Shown here in pieces: positions 7,625 through 14,851 of a stretch of 44,194 bases of DNA. The notes under the pieces are model-generated. The model was not told the DNA's origin, ran no database searches, and saw only the letters and a list, made by a program, of their open reading frames with translations. Position 1 is the first letter of the stretch, and each line of letters begins with the position of its first letter. Source of the DNA: Paludibacter sp. GTDB lineage: Bacteria; Bacteroidota; Bacteroidia; Bacteroidales; Paludibacteraceae. Location of the stretch: the NCBI GenBank assembly GCA_030653695.1, contig JAURYY010000241.1, positions 1-44,194 on the forward strand. The letters run 5' to 3'. The translations under genes and the position numbers were made by a program.

Positions 7625-9049
7625 TTACACCAGCGGACTAAATAGCCGTGTAATTGACTCTTTTAATTTTTGACTTCTTTTTCTGTTATTCCAGCTTTCA
7701 AGTGTTATTTCTTTACAAAATTCAGAATCGCCGAAGTAAAGATTTTTTAATTGAATTGCAGTTTCGGAGTCATATACAAATGCATTGACTTCGAAATTGG
7801 AAGTAAAACTTCGCTCGTCCATATTTGCGGAGCCAACAATTGAAATAAAATCATCGATGACTATGGCTTTACTGTGCAAAAAACCTTTTTCGTACCTGAA
7901 AACCCTGACACCTGCTTCTAAAATCTCGCCCAAATAACTCGAAGTACAACCATCGGAAAGTCTCGAGTCGGATTTAACCGGTACCATTAACCGAACATCT
8001 ACCCCGCTCAGGGCAGCAATTTGAATTGTATTCAATATCACATCAGGTGGAACAAAATAAGGTGTTTGAATATAAATATATTTTGTTGCTGACATTATTG
8101 CCGCAGCCATTCCTTGCATAATCGACTCCCAGTCAGTGTCGGGTCCGCTGCTTACAATCTGCACAAGATTATCGTTGAATTTTTGAGGTTCGGGAAAGTA
8201 TTTCGAATCGCTTATTAACTTGCGTTCCACAAAATACCAGTCGTTCAGAAAAAGCAGTTGCAGCCCATGAACTGCCGCACCTTCGAACCGCACAAAGGTA
8301 TCGCGCCATTTACCTAAAGCATTTCCGTAGATATATCTGTCGGCAACGTTCAGTCCACCGGTAAAACCAATTTTACCATCCACAACCAATATTTTTCGGT
8401 GGTTTCGGAAGTTAATTTTACTGCGTCCTAATCTCAATTTGAAAGGTAAAAAAGGGCGCGCATAAACTCCTGCCTTTTTCAACGAATAAAGATAACGTTT
8501 TGATAAAAACCAGCTTCCGATAAAATCATAAATCATTCGTACACGAACGCCTTCATTGGCTTTGCTGATTAATAATTCGCGCATTTGATTCGAAATCTTA
8601 TCATCCTCGAATATAAAAAACTCAATATGAATATGTTCTTTTGCATTTTTTATGGACTCGAACATAGACCTAAAAGTAGAATTACCATCCGAAAGTATTT
8701 CAATTTTATTGTCAGTATATCCTGTGGCTTCACTGTTTTTGAAAAGCAGCTTAACCAGATTAATATGATTTCCTCTTATTTTATTCGTATTGAGCAACTC
8801 GGTATCATGCGAAGCAACAGGTCTTTCGCTGATTCGGCGAATACTCTTTTTCGAAATTATTTTCTCTTTCCTGAAGTTTTGTCCTAAAAGCAGATAAAAA
8901 AACAAACCAAAAAAAGGCAGAAGTATTAAAACCAAAATCCATGACAATGATTTAACGGGATTCCGGTTTTCGAGCAAAACGACCGAAATGGTGCTTATAA
9001 GCGTATAGACATAAAGAACGATAAAAAATATGGCTAATATGCGTGTCAT
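7625..9049 (-). CDS. cls: cardiolipin synthase
   Basis: Membrane phospholipase-D-superfamily enzyme that condenses phosphatidylglycerol into cardiolipin. Two N-terminal transmembrane helices (about 1-25 and 36-56) precede two PLD domains with intact HKD motifs: H217-x-K219-x4-D224 in NHRKILVVDGKIGFTGG, and H392-x-K394-x4-D399 in LHSKAIVIDD followed by GSANMDERS. Length (474 aa) is usual for bacterial Cls. Its ATG overlaps the ribD stop codon in an ATGA, so the two are probably translated together. No specific link between riboflavin and lipid synthesis is implied. Confidence 0.95.
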   Translation of the reverse strand: MTRILAIFFIVLYVYTLISTISVVLLENRNPVKSLSWILVLILLPFFGLFFYLLLGQNFRKEKIISKKSIRRISERPVASHDTELLNTNKIRGNHINLVKLLFKNSEATGYTDNKIEILSDGNSTFRSMFESIKNAKEHIHIEFFIFEDDKISNQMRELLISKANEGVRVRMIYDFIGSWFLSKRYLYSLKKAGVYARPFLPFKLRLGRSKINFRNHRKILVVDGKIGFTGGLNVADRYIYGNALGKWRDTFVRFEGAAVHGLQLLFLNDWYFVERKLISDSKYFPEPQKFNDNLVQIVSSGPDTDWESIMQGMAAAIMSATKYIYIQTPYFVPPDVILNTIQIAALSGVDVRLMVPVKSDSRLSDGCTSSYLGEILEAGVRVFRYEKGFLHSKAIVIDDFISIVGSANMDERSFTSNFEVNAFVYDSETAIQLKNLYFGDSEFCKEITLESWNNRKRSQKLKESITRLFSPLV

Positions 9050-10119
9050 TTCAATTGATGATTAGTTAAGTTAAAACCACACAGATTTTTGTAATATAAA
9101 TATTTATGATTTTCGATTATTTTAAAATCGCAAGGGAGATTGTTAATATTGGGTGCTGCAATTCCATTTCCAATCAGTTGGTCTGAAACTTCTACCTGAG
9201 CTTCGTCCCACAAACCTAAACAAATAAAACTATTTAACAACTTGGCTCCTCCCTCAACTAAAACAGAGTGGATATTTCTTGCATAAATCTGTTGTAAAAT
9301 ATATGCCGGATGTACTGTTTCAAAATCAGCTTTCACATATTCAATTTTTTGCGTATTTGGTTTTGGATTGGCAGTAAAAATTATAGTCTGAACTTTTTGA
9401 TCCATTACATTATAACCCACAGGTATATTTCCCAACCGGTTTAAAATGATGCGAACCGGCGATTTTCCCGACCAGTTACGAACTGTTAATGACGGATTGT
9501 CGAGCATTACAGTGTTCGAACCAATTAGAATTGACTGGTTTTCGGAACGGATTTTATGTGTCAGTTGTCTTGTTATCGTATTTGAAATCTGCAATGGCAA
9601 AACAGTATTATCCTTCCTTTTAATATCAATAAAACCATCCTGTGTTTGAGCCCATTTAAGAAAAACGTAAGGACGTTTTTTTTCGTGAAAAACAAAAAAA
9701 CGTTTATTTAATTCCCTGTTTTCTTTTTCGAGCACACCCGTTTCGACTTCAATTCCGGCATCGAGTAAAATTTTTACGCCTTTCCCCGACACTTTCGGGT
9801 TGGGGTCATGGGTTCCGACAACAACCCTGGGGATGCCCGAACGGACAATTAAATTGGCACAGGGTGGTGTATTTCCATAATGTGAACAAGGCTCAAGATT
9901 AACGTAAAGCGTTGAATTTTTCAGAACATCTTTGTCCTTCACCGAATTTATTGCATAAGGTTCAGCATGCGATTCTCCATACCGATGATGGAAACCTTCG
10001 CCCACAATTTTGTCTTCATGTACCAAAACAGCTCCCACCATTGGATTTGGCGACACATATCCTTCGGCTATTTTTGCAAGCTGAAGGCAACGAAACATAT
10101 ATTTCTCTTCGATTTTCAT
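9046..10119 (-). CDS. ribD: bifunctional riboflavin deaminase/reductase RibD
   Basis: Carries out two successive steps of riboflavin synthesis: deamination of the pyrimidine intermediate and reduction of its ribosyl chain. The N-terminal cytidine-deaminase-like zinc domain has H51-A-E53 and the PCSHYGNTPPC segment with C78 and C87. The C-terminal RibD reductase domain starts near residue 147 (KWAQTQDGF) and ends with VLVEGGAKLLNSF. Length is 357 aa, as in the family. The ATG at 10119 is the first in frame. No other rib genes are nearby. It is the first gene of the ribD-cls pair. Confidence 0.95.
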   Translation of the reverse strand: MKIEEKYMFRCLQLAKIAEGYVSPNPMVGAVLVHEDKIVGEGFHHRYGESHAEPYAINSVKDKDVLKNSTLYVNLEPCSHYGNTPPCANLIVRSGIPRVVVGTHDPNPKVSGKGVKILLDAGIEVETGVLEKENRELNKRFFVFHEKKRPYVFLKWAQTQDGFIDIKRKDNTVLPLQISNTITRQLTHKIRSENQSILIGSNTVMLDNPSLTVRNWSGKSPVRIILNRLGNIPVGYNVMDQKVQTIIFTANPKPNTQKIEYVKADFETVHPAYILQQIYARNIHSVLVEGGAKLLNSFICLGLWDEAQVEVSDQLIGNGIAAPNINNLPCDFKIIENHKYLYYKNLCGFNLTNHQLK

Positions 10120-10145
10120 AATTAGTTATAAGTTGCGAGTTACAA

Positions 10146-10163
10146 TCCCGATAGCTATCGGGA
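10146..10163. repeat. 18-bp palindrome (copy 3 of 3)
   Basis: TCCCGATAGCTATCGGGA lies in the ribD-prmC divergent gap, between two copies of an AGTTGCGAGTTAC/AGTTACAAGTTACGAG-like direct repeat. Confidence 0.85.
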
Positions 10164-10289
10164 GAGTTACAAGTTACGAGTATGTATTTCTGAAAGTTAT
10201 TGCAATTTAAAAATATAATCAATAATTGATGTAAATTGTATTTCAGTAAAAATCAAAAATTTTAAACCGCGTTTTTATCATAAATAAAT

Positions 10290-10297
10290 TATCTTTG
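10290..10297 (+). promoter_or_regulatory. -7 box (TATCTTTG) of prmC, near-leaderless
   Basis: TATCTTTG ends four bases before the prmC ATG at 10302, so the start of transcription should coincide with the start codon. No good -33 element is seen. Confidence 0.5.
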
Positions 10298-10301
10298 CAA
10301 T

Positions 10302-11141
10302 ATGCAAACAGAATTTGATTATACCCGCGAACAACTTCAGGATGTATATACTGAAAATGAAATACGCAGCTTTTATTTATTGATGAGTGAAAATATTACC
10401 GGACTTTCGCGCACCGAATTAAGATTAAACAAAAATACAATTTTTTCGAATGAACAACGCAATAAGTTATATACTTTTATCGAAAAATTAAAAAATTTCG
10501 AACCTATACAGTATATTTTGGGTGAAACTGAATTTTGCGGACTTAAATTCAACGTTGATACCACCGTACTTATTCCCCGACCCGAAACAGAAGAATTGGT
10601 GGAATGGATTAAGCGCGATCAGATGACAACAGCAAATTTACGAATACTCGATATAGGAACCGGAAGCGGCTGCATTGCCATTAGTATAAAATATTTATTG
10701 CAAAATGCCGAAGTCAGTGCATTCGATATCTCGGAAGAAGCTTTAGAAACAGCACGCAAAAATGCAGCACAGAACAAACAAAATGTGATATTTGAACAGA
10801 TTGATATTTTAAACTCAAATGAATTTTATGAAAAATGGGACATAATTGTAAGCAATCCGCCTTATGTTCCATTAAGCGAAAAGACTGAAATACAACCTAA
10901 TGTACTGAATTACGAACCACACGTAGCATTATTTGTCCCCACTGACAATTCGCTAATTTTTTATAGAAAAATTGCTGATTTTGCATTAGATCACTTACAG
11001 CCTGAGGGTAAACTTTATTTCGAAATTCATCGCGATGCAGGACAAAATTGTATTAAAATGTTGATTGAATCAGGTTTTAAAAATGTTGAATTACGAAAAG
11101 ATGTGTCGGGAAACGACAGAATGATCAGGGCTGAAAAATAA
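10302..11141 (+). CDS. prmC: release factor glutamine methyltransferase PrmC
   Basis: SAM-dependent N5-glutamine methyltransferase that modifies the GGQ motif of peptide-chain release factors. A helical N-terminal domain (1-80) is followed by a Rossmann-type MTase with DIGTGSGCIA (117-126) and the NPPYVP signature (185-190), specific for the PrmC/HemK family. The IPRPETEELV segment (91-100) is also typical. Length (279 aa) is usual. It is divergent from ribD and runs toward the ECF sigma factor gene. Confidence 0.95.
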   Translation: MQTEFDYTREQLQDVYTENEIRSFYLLMSENITGLSRTELRLNKNTIFSNEQRNKLYTFIEKLKNFEPIQYILGETEFCGLKFNVDTTVLIPRPETEELVEWIKRDQMTTANLRILDIGTGSGCIAISIKYLLQNAEVSAFDISEEALETARKNAAQNKQNVIFEQIDILNSNEFYEKWDIIVSNPPYVPLSEKTEIQPNVLNYEPHVALFVPTDNSLIFYRKIADFALDHLQPEGKLYFEIHRDAGQNCIKMLIESGFKNVELRKDVSGNDRMIRAEK

Positions 11142-11243
11142 AACATGCCTTTCAAAAAAAAAATAAATTATTGTTTTAACATTAAACTATCTGCTCCATT
11201 TTATGTCTGTAAAGTAATTATAAATGAATTTACCGGTAAAATT

Positions 11244-11801
11244 ATGAATGATTCCGAAGCAGAATTACTACTTCAACTGAGTCAACCCGCAAAAAGGGCG
11301 AAGGCATTTTCGACCATTGTGCGCACTTATCAGGAGCGGCTTTACTGGCATATCCGCAAAATGGTACTATCGCACGACGATGCCAATGATATATTACAAA
11401 ATACATTTATCAAGGCATGGAACGCAATAGAAAACTTTCGGGGCGATTCGCAAATCTCAACCTGGTTTTACCGCATTGCAACTAACGAAACACTCACTTT
11501 TTTGACCAACAAAAGAATGAGGTCGTTTTCGGGCATTGATGAAGTGGAAGATACATTGTTGAGAAATTTGCAATCGGACACCTATTTTTGCGGCAACGAA
11601 GCCGAAATGAAACTGCAAAAAGCCATTTTAACACTTCCCGAAAAACAACGATTGGTATTTAATATGAAATATTTTGACGATCTCACTTACAACGAAATGG
11701 AAACAATACTCGGCACTTCGACCGGTGCCCTGAAAGCATCTTATCATCACGCCGTAAAAAAAATTGAAAAATTTTTAAACGAAGAAGATTTTGTTGATTG
11801 A
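11244..11801 (+). CDS. ECF-type RNA polymerase sigma factor
   Basis: Extracytoplasmic-function sigma factor of about 185 aa. Region 2 reads YQERLYWHIRKMV, then DANDILQNTFIKAWNAIENF and STWFYRIATNETL. Region 4 reads LPEKQRLVFNMKYFDDLTYNEM and contains a helix-turn-helix (ETILGTSTGALKASYHHAVKKI). The frame is open upstream to an ATG at 11145, but the added 33 residues are not sigma-like, so I start at MNDSEAELLL. It is followed by a small single-pass membrane protein and a Spy/CpxP-like periplasmic protein, suggesting an envelope-stress unit. The exact stimulus is unknown. Confidence 0.9.
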   Translation: MNDSEAELLLQLSQPAKRAKAFSTIVRTYQERLYWHIRKMVLSHDDANDILQNTFIKAWNAIENFRGDSQISTWFYRIATNETLTFLTNKRMRSFSGIDEVEDTLLRNLQSDTYFCGNEAEMKLQKAILTLPEKQRLVFNMKYFDDLTYNEMETILGTSTGALKASYHHAVKKIEKFLNEEDFVD

Positions 11802-11898
11802 CACTTCAAATAATACAAAAACAGACATTTACATACAATCAATAGTTAAATTTATCATCAACAATTAAACCTCTTGTACATTTTAAAGTCAAAAAAAC

Positions 11899-12219
11899 AT
11901 GAAAGAAAACAAACACCTATCACTTGATAAAATAGGGAATAAAATACCGTTTACAGTACCCGACAATTATTTCGATGAGTTTGCACTTCAAATGGAGAGT
12001 CAGACTGATGTGGTTGCCGTCCCTGTTAAAAAACTTTTGAAACCATGGATGTACATGGCGGCTATGTTTATTGGCATTTTATTATTATCCAATGTGGCAT
12101 ACACAGTGTATAATGGCAACATTAACAAGAATAAGGAAAATTATGAAATGTATGTTTATTCACAATTAGACGAATCGGTAATTTTTGATTACTATTTAAA
12201 TGATTCCAATGCTAAGTAA
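11899..12219 (+). CDS. small single-pass membrane protein, putative anti-sigma factor
   Basis: 106-aa protein with a cytoplasmic N-terminus (IPFTVPDNYFDEF, a short motif common in Bacteroidota proteins encoded after ECF sigma genes), one transmembrane helix at about 50-70 and a short acidic periplasmic tail. It lies 97 bp after the sigma factor gene and 24 bp before the CpxP-like gene. By position and topology it is likely to hold the sigma factor inactive at the membrane. No known anti-sigma zinc motif is visible, so this is inference. Confidence 0.7.
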   Translation: MKENKHLSLDKIGNKIPFTVPDNYFDEFALQMESQTDVVAVPVKKLLKPWMYMAAMFIGILLLSNVAYTVYNGNINKNKENYEMYVYSQLDESVIFDYYLNDSNAK

Positions 12220-12243
12220 AATTCAATTTGAAAAATTATCATT

Positions 12244-12696
12244 ATGAAAAAAAATATATTACTATCCTTGTTGTTTGTGGCAATGGTTTTACAGGCACAG
12301 GAACAAAATGACAGACCCGGAATAAACGAAATGCACACCCGAAAATGGGAATTCATTGTCGAAAAAGCAAATTTAACGGCTCAAGATGCCGAGAAAGTGC
12401 AACCTATTTTCACACAATACGAAAAGGAGGTTTGGAAACTTATGGAGAAAAACAGAGCGTTTTTTATGGGAAAAAAGAATTTCGCCGATAATAAAAAGCC
12501 CAATTTCGAAGAAATGAATAATCGGTTCATCAACACTGAAATTGAAAAAGCGCAACTGCTTAAAACTTATTATCAAAAACTTAGAAAAGTAGTTTCCGAT
12601 GAAACAATTTTCAAAATTGGCGAAGCAGATCGTTCATTCCGAAAAGAGTTGATACGTAATTGGCAGGGTAATCGCAAACAAAGAAATTTACCCTAA
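12244..12696 (+). CDS. Spy/CpxP-like periplasmic protein
   Basis: 150-aa secreted protein. It has a signal peptide (residues 1-19, ending LQAQ), then an all-helical body with the pattern of LTxxF/Y-helix repeats (TRKWEFIVEKANLTAQDAEK, then FTQYEKEVWKLMEKNR) and a basic C-terminus. Proteins like this (heavy-metal-resistor/Spy superfamily) bind misfolded periplasmic proteins or metals. It is the third gene of the sigma/anti-sigma cluster, so it is probably part of the response. Confidence in the family is moderate. Confidence 0.68.
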   Translation: MKKNILLSLLFVAMVLQAQEQNDRPGINEMHTRKWEFIVEKANLTAQDAEKVQPIFTQYEKEVWKLMEKNRAFFMGKKNFADNKKPNFEEMNNRFINTEIEKAQLLKTYYQKLRKVVSDETIFKIGEADRSFRKELIRNWQGNRKQRNLP

Positions 12697-12737
12697 TCAA
12701 TTTCTTCATTAAAATTTGAGTTTTCGCTGAATTAACC

Positions 12738-12768
12738 TTTGGATTAACCCAAAATTATACTATCTTTG
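12738..12768 (+). promoter_or_regulatory. promoter of tRNA-Cys
   Basis: TTTG at 12738-12741, a 19-bp spacer and TATCTTTG at 12761-12768: the same two boxes and spacing as the tRNA-Pro(UGG) promoter. The tRNA begins 14 bp later. Confidence 0.82.
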
Positions 12769-12781
12769 CAGACCGAAAAAT

Positions 12782-12852
12782 GGTTCGTTGGCCGAGTGGT
12801 TAGGCACCGGTCTGCAAAACCGACTACGGCGGTTCGAATCCGCCACGAACCT
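12782..12852 (+). tRNA. tRNA-Cys (anticodon GCA)
   Basis: The acceptor GGTTCGT pairs with ACGAACC. The anticodon loop gives GCA, and the discriminator is U, the usual identity element of tRNA-Cys. The T loop is GTTCGAATC. It marks the left side of the defence island. A second copy of its 3' end, as expected for a right attachment site, was not found near 24.2-24.5 kb. Confidence 0.96.
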
Positions 12853-12857
12853 CTCTC

Positions 12858-12893
12858 CAAAAAGCTCACAGTCTTATGGCTGTGAGCTTTTCT
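12858..12893 (+). terminator. terminator of tRNA-Cys
   Basis: AAAAGCTCACAG and CTGTGAGCTTTT form a 12-bp stem with an 8-nt loop, followed by a short T-rich tail. The A-rich left side would let it also act on the minus strand, where the defence-island transcript ends. Confidence 0.88.
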
Positions 12894-12909
12894 ATTATTA
12901 ATTTATCAA

Positions 12910-13062
12910 TTAGTTACAACTAGTATTGAATCTGGTATAGTGATGAAAACTTGCAATAAAATTAAAGAATTTGAAAAACTCTTTACTGTCTTTATGTTTC
13001 CAACTTCGGTGTAATAGCTCATCAATAGTGAACTTATCGGTAATATGAGAATCTGTTTCCAT
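12910..13062 (-). pseudogene. truncated 50-codon ORF at island edge
   Basis: ATG at 13062, stop at 12910-12912. The peptide contains HRSWKHKDSKEFFKFFNFIASFHHYTRFNTS. It reads like the beginning of a much longer protein (the K-x-x-FF-KFF-x-FI-x-F-x-x-Y-x-x-FN pattern reminds me of the N-terminus of ArdC- or ImmA/IrrE-associated proteins of mobile elements), but it stops abruptly after Asn-Thr. I treat it as the 5' remnant of a gene deleted or interrupted at the boundary. It has the same upstream 14-bp motif as the RloA-like gene. Family assignment is tentative. Confidence 0.5.
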
Positions 13063-13088
13063 GCTCAACTATCTTTGTTTTTCGATCT

Positions 13089-13102
13089 AAATAACGCATA
13101 AA
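13089..13102 (-). repeat. 14-bp upstream motif, copy 1
   Basis: AAATAACGCATAAA on the plus strand, identical to 16155-16168. Both copies lie roughly 27-35 bp upstream of a minus-strand ATG (13062 and 16120), a position suited to a shared promoter or operator. Confidence 0.6.
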
Positions 13103-13115
13103 CTAAAGTGCAATC

Positions 13116-13751
13116 TTAAGCTATCTCTACTTTCAACCCAAGTTTCAACCTTTCAGATATTTCGTCCAATTGTTGTTTTTTCTTTACTGTAGCTGAATGG
13201 CTTACAATTAAATAACCACCTGATAATTCGTGTTGATTGTAGAAATCGTCTTTAATCTTTGAAACTAAATTCAAACCTAAATGTTTTAACTGAAGATTTT
13301 CTACTTTGGTTATACCGACACGTTTTACCACATCGATTAATGTTTCATAGGCATATCGATTTGATATTACAGTACCATCAGGAAAAGTAACCGCCAAACC
13401 TGTTTTTGACGATTTTGGTGCGGAAGTTATGGTTTTATCAGTCTTTTTCTCTTTGTCTTTGCTTTTGGGAGCAAGCGAGTACTGTTTGGTTTCTGTTTCA
13501 TCGGTTATAACTCGTTTACGGGTAAGTCGGACACTCAATGACTCATTGGGAATATAATCGACCACCAATACAATTGGACGTTGTATTTGGGTTATAATGG
13601 CTTCTATGCTCTCCGATAAACGAGGAATGATTTCATTTTTAATTAATTCTTCTTCCAGATTATCTACTGCTTTCAGCGTTTCTTCGTGTAAGGGCAAACC
13701 TAATTCTTTAAGGTTGGCAATGGATTGATAGAGTTTTTCGAGGTTAGTCAT
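13116..13751 (-). CDS. unrecognised two-domain protein of defence cluster
   Basis: 211-aa protein. Residues 1-60 are a predicted helical bundle or coiled coil. A polar Lys/Ser/Thr linker (about 85-117) leads to a compact C-terminal domain starting GLAVTFPDGTVISNRYAYET. That domain has a strand-turn-strand with a DG turn, a Val/Ile helix (IDVVKRVGITKVENL), then GGYLIVSHSATVKKKQQLDE and a final helix ending LGLKVEI. I have an impression of similar C-terminal domains in proteins encoded beside restriction-modification genes, but I know no defined function. It is the last gene of the defence operon, 12 bp after the DprA-like gene, and no catalytic motif is evident. It could be a DNA-reading or adaptor subunit; this is inference. 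Confidence 0.75.
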   Translation of the reverse strand: MTNLEKLYQSIANLKELGLPLHEETLKAVDNLEEELIKNEIIPRLSESIEAIITQIQRPIVLVVDYIPNESLSVRLTRKRVITDETETKQYSLAPKSKDKEKKTDKTITSAPKSSKTGLAVTFPDGTVISNRYAYETLIDVVKRVGITKVENLQLKHLGLNLVSKIKDDFYNQHELSGGYLIVSHSATVKKKQQLDEISERLKLGLKVEIA

Positions 13752-13763
13752 GGGATAAATATT

Positions 13764-14222
13764 TTATAGAGTTTGAATCTTCTTCATTCCTTTTTGTTCT
13801 AAATACAATTGATAAAGATTTCCACCCTCATCCAATGAGCCAAAAACAACTTCATCAGCATTATCAATAATATATTTATTTCTTATTAAAGCCGTATTTA
13901 CTGACTGACGGTTTATTGTTTGTGAAACCACCGAAACAATCAATAATCTATCTTCTTTCAATGGATTAATTAATTCCTCCGGAATCTGTTTGTATAATGA
14001 ACGACCTAAAACAAGGATTAATGGTTGCGCTCCTTTTAGTAAAAAATGTAATACATCTTTTTCGAGCTGACTATGAAAACCACTGATAACACATCGTCTT
14101 GCATCGCGCTGTTTAGTAGCCCAATCGTAACAAGCCATTACCGATTGTGGCGAAATGTTTCTACTACTTAAAAATGCAGTTTTGGGCAATTTAAGTAAAT
14201 CTTCATTGCCTATATATTCCAT
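13764..14222 (-). CDS. DprA/Smf-like Rossmann-fold protein
   Basis: 152-aa protein resembling the core of DprA/Smf (SLOG superfamily). It has KTAFLSSR at the first strand, CVISGFHSQLEKD (44-56) in the place of the nucleotide-binding S-G-x-x-x-G-I-D loop, a LILVLGRSL strand, and RNKYIIDNADEVVFGSLDEG (114-133), equivalent to the RN-x-I-I-A-x-x-S/A-D-x-V-V segment of DprA. It lacks the SAM-like N-terminal and winged-helix domains of housekeeping DprA (about 360 aa), so it is a stand-alone version. Known DprA loads RecA on single-stranded DNA; SLOG domains in defence loci may sense nucleotides. It lies 12 bp after the RloB-like gene and 12 bp before the last gene. Confidence 0.75.
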   Translation of the reverse strand: MEYIGNEDLLKLPKTAFLSSRNISPQSVMACYDWATKQRDARRCVISGFHSQLEKDVLHFLLKGAQPLILVLGRSLYKQIPEELINPLKEDRLLIVSVVSQTINRQSVNTALIRNKYIIDNADEVVFGSLDEGGNLYQLYLEQKGMKKIQTL

Positions 14223-14234
14223 ACGCTTACATCA

Positions 14235-14846
14235 TTATTTTTTATCATCCAGTTTTTCGACAACACCAATTTCCTCAAAAAAATGAACCATCTCAGAATA
14301 TGTGTAATTTCTGTCATCTGTATCTTTGGAATCTATTGATCTGCGCCCATTAGCAACAGCAGTATCAAAATTACCCCCACATTTAATGATATGTTGATGT
14401 GTACAAAAGGGTGATTTCTTTTCATAACCAGGTATTTTTCTTTCAAGTTGCCTTTTTAATTCCGGCTCGAACAATCCAAATTCACTGGTTGTATATTGAA
14501 AATGGTAATAAAACCACAATTCTGTACAAGGGTGTGTTTCGTAGAAAATAACTTTTTTACTTTTACGGTATTTTTGCTTTAATTTCTGATACTCTGTCAT
14601 TTCTTTCGAATCTCTCAACTTAGTATCCATATCAACAACACACATTACCTTATCATAGTCTATATTTGCCTCAATTAGCTTTTTCAATTCAGCAACAGAA
14701 GAATGTTTTGGTATGAGTGGCTTAGGCTTATATCCCAATAGTTTATCCTTAAAAGCATCTTTTAAAGAATCAACATAAATAGATTCTGTTTTGCCATCAC
14801 CAATAATAACAATCTGTTTACGTACGGGTTGTTTAGGTCTTGCCAT
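14235..14846 (-). CDS. rloB: RloB/AbiLii-like TOPRIM-type protein
   Basis: 203-aa protein of the RloB family. The N-terminal strand VIIGDGKTES carries the conserved acidic E21 and leads to V-V-D-M-D (71-74), with D72 and D74 in a TOPRIM-like metal site. PCTELWFYYHF (107-117) is the family's second signature. Genes of this family are paired with an AAA15-type ATPase in RloAB, AbiL and related abortive-infection loci, where the TOPRIM partner is the likely nuclease or toxin. It follows the ATPase gene by 5 bp, indicating translational coupling. The target is unknown. Confidence 0.85.
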   Translation of the reverse strand: MARPKQPVRKQIVIIGDGKTESIYVDSLKDAFKDKLLGYKPKPLIPKHSSVAELKKLIEANIDYDKVMCVVDMDTKLRDSKEMTEYQKLKQKYRKSKKVIFYETHPCTELWFYYHFQYTTSEFGLFEPELKRQLERKIPGYEKKSPFCTHQHIIKCGGNFDTAVANGRRSIDSKDTDDRNYTYSEMVHFFEEIGVVEKLDDKK

Positions 14847-14851
14847 ACAAA

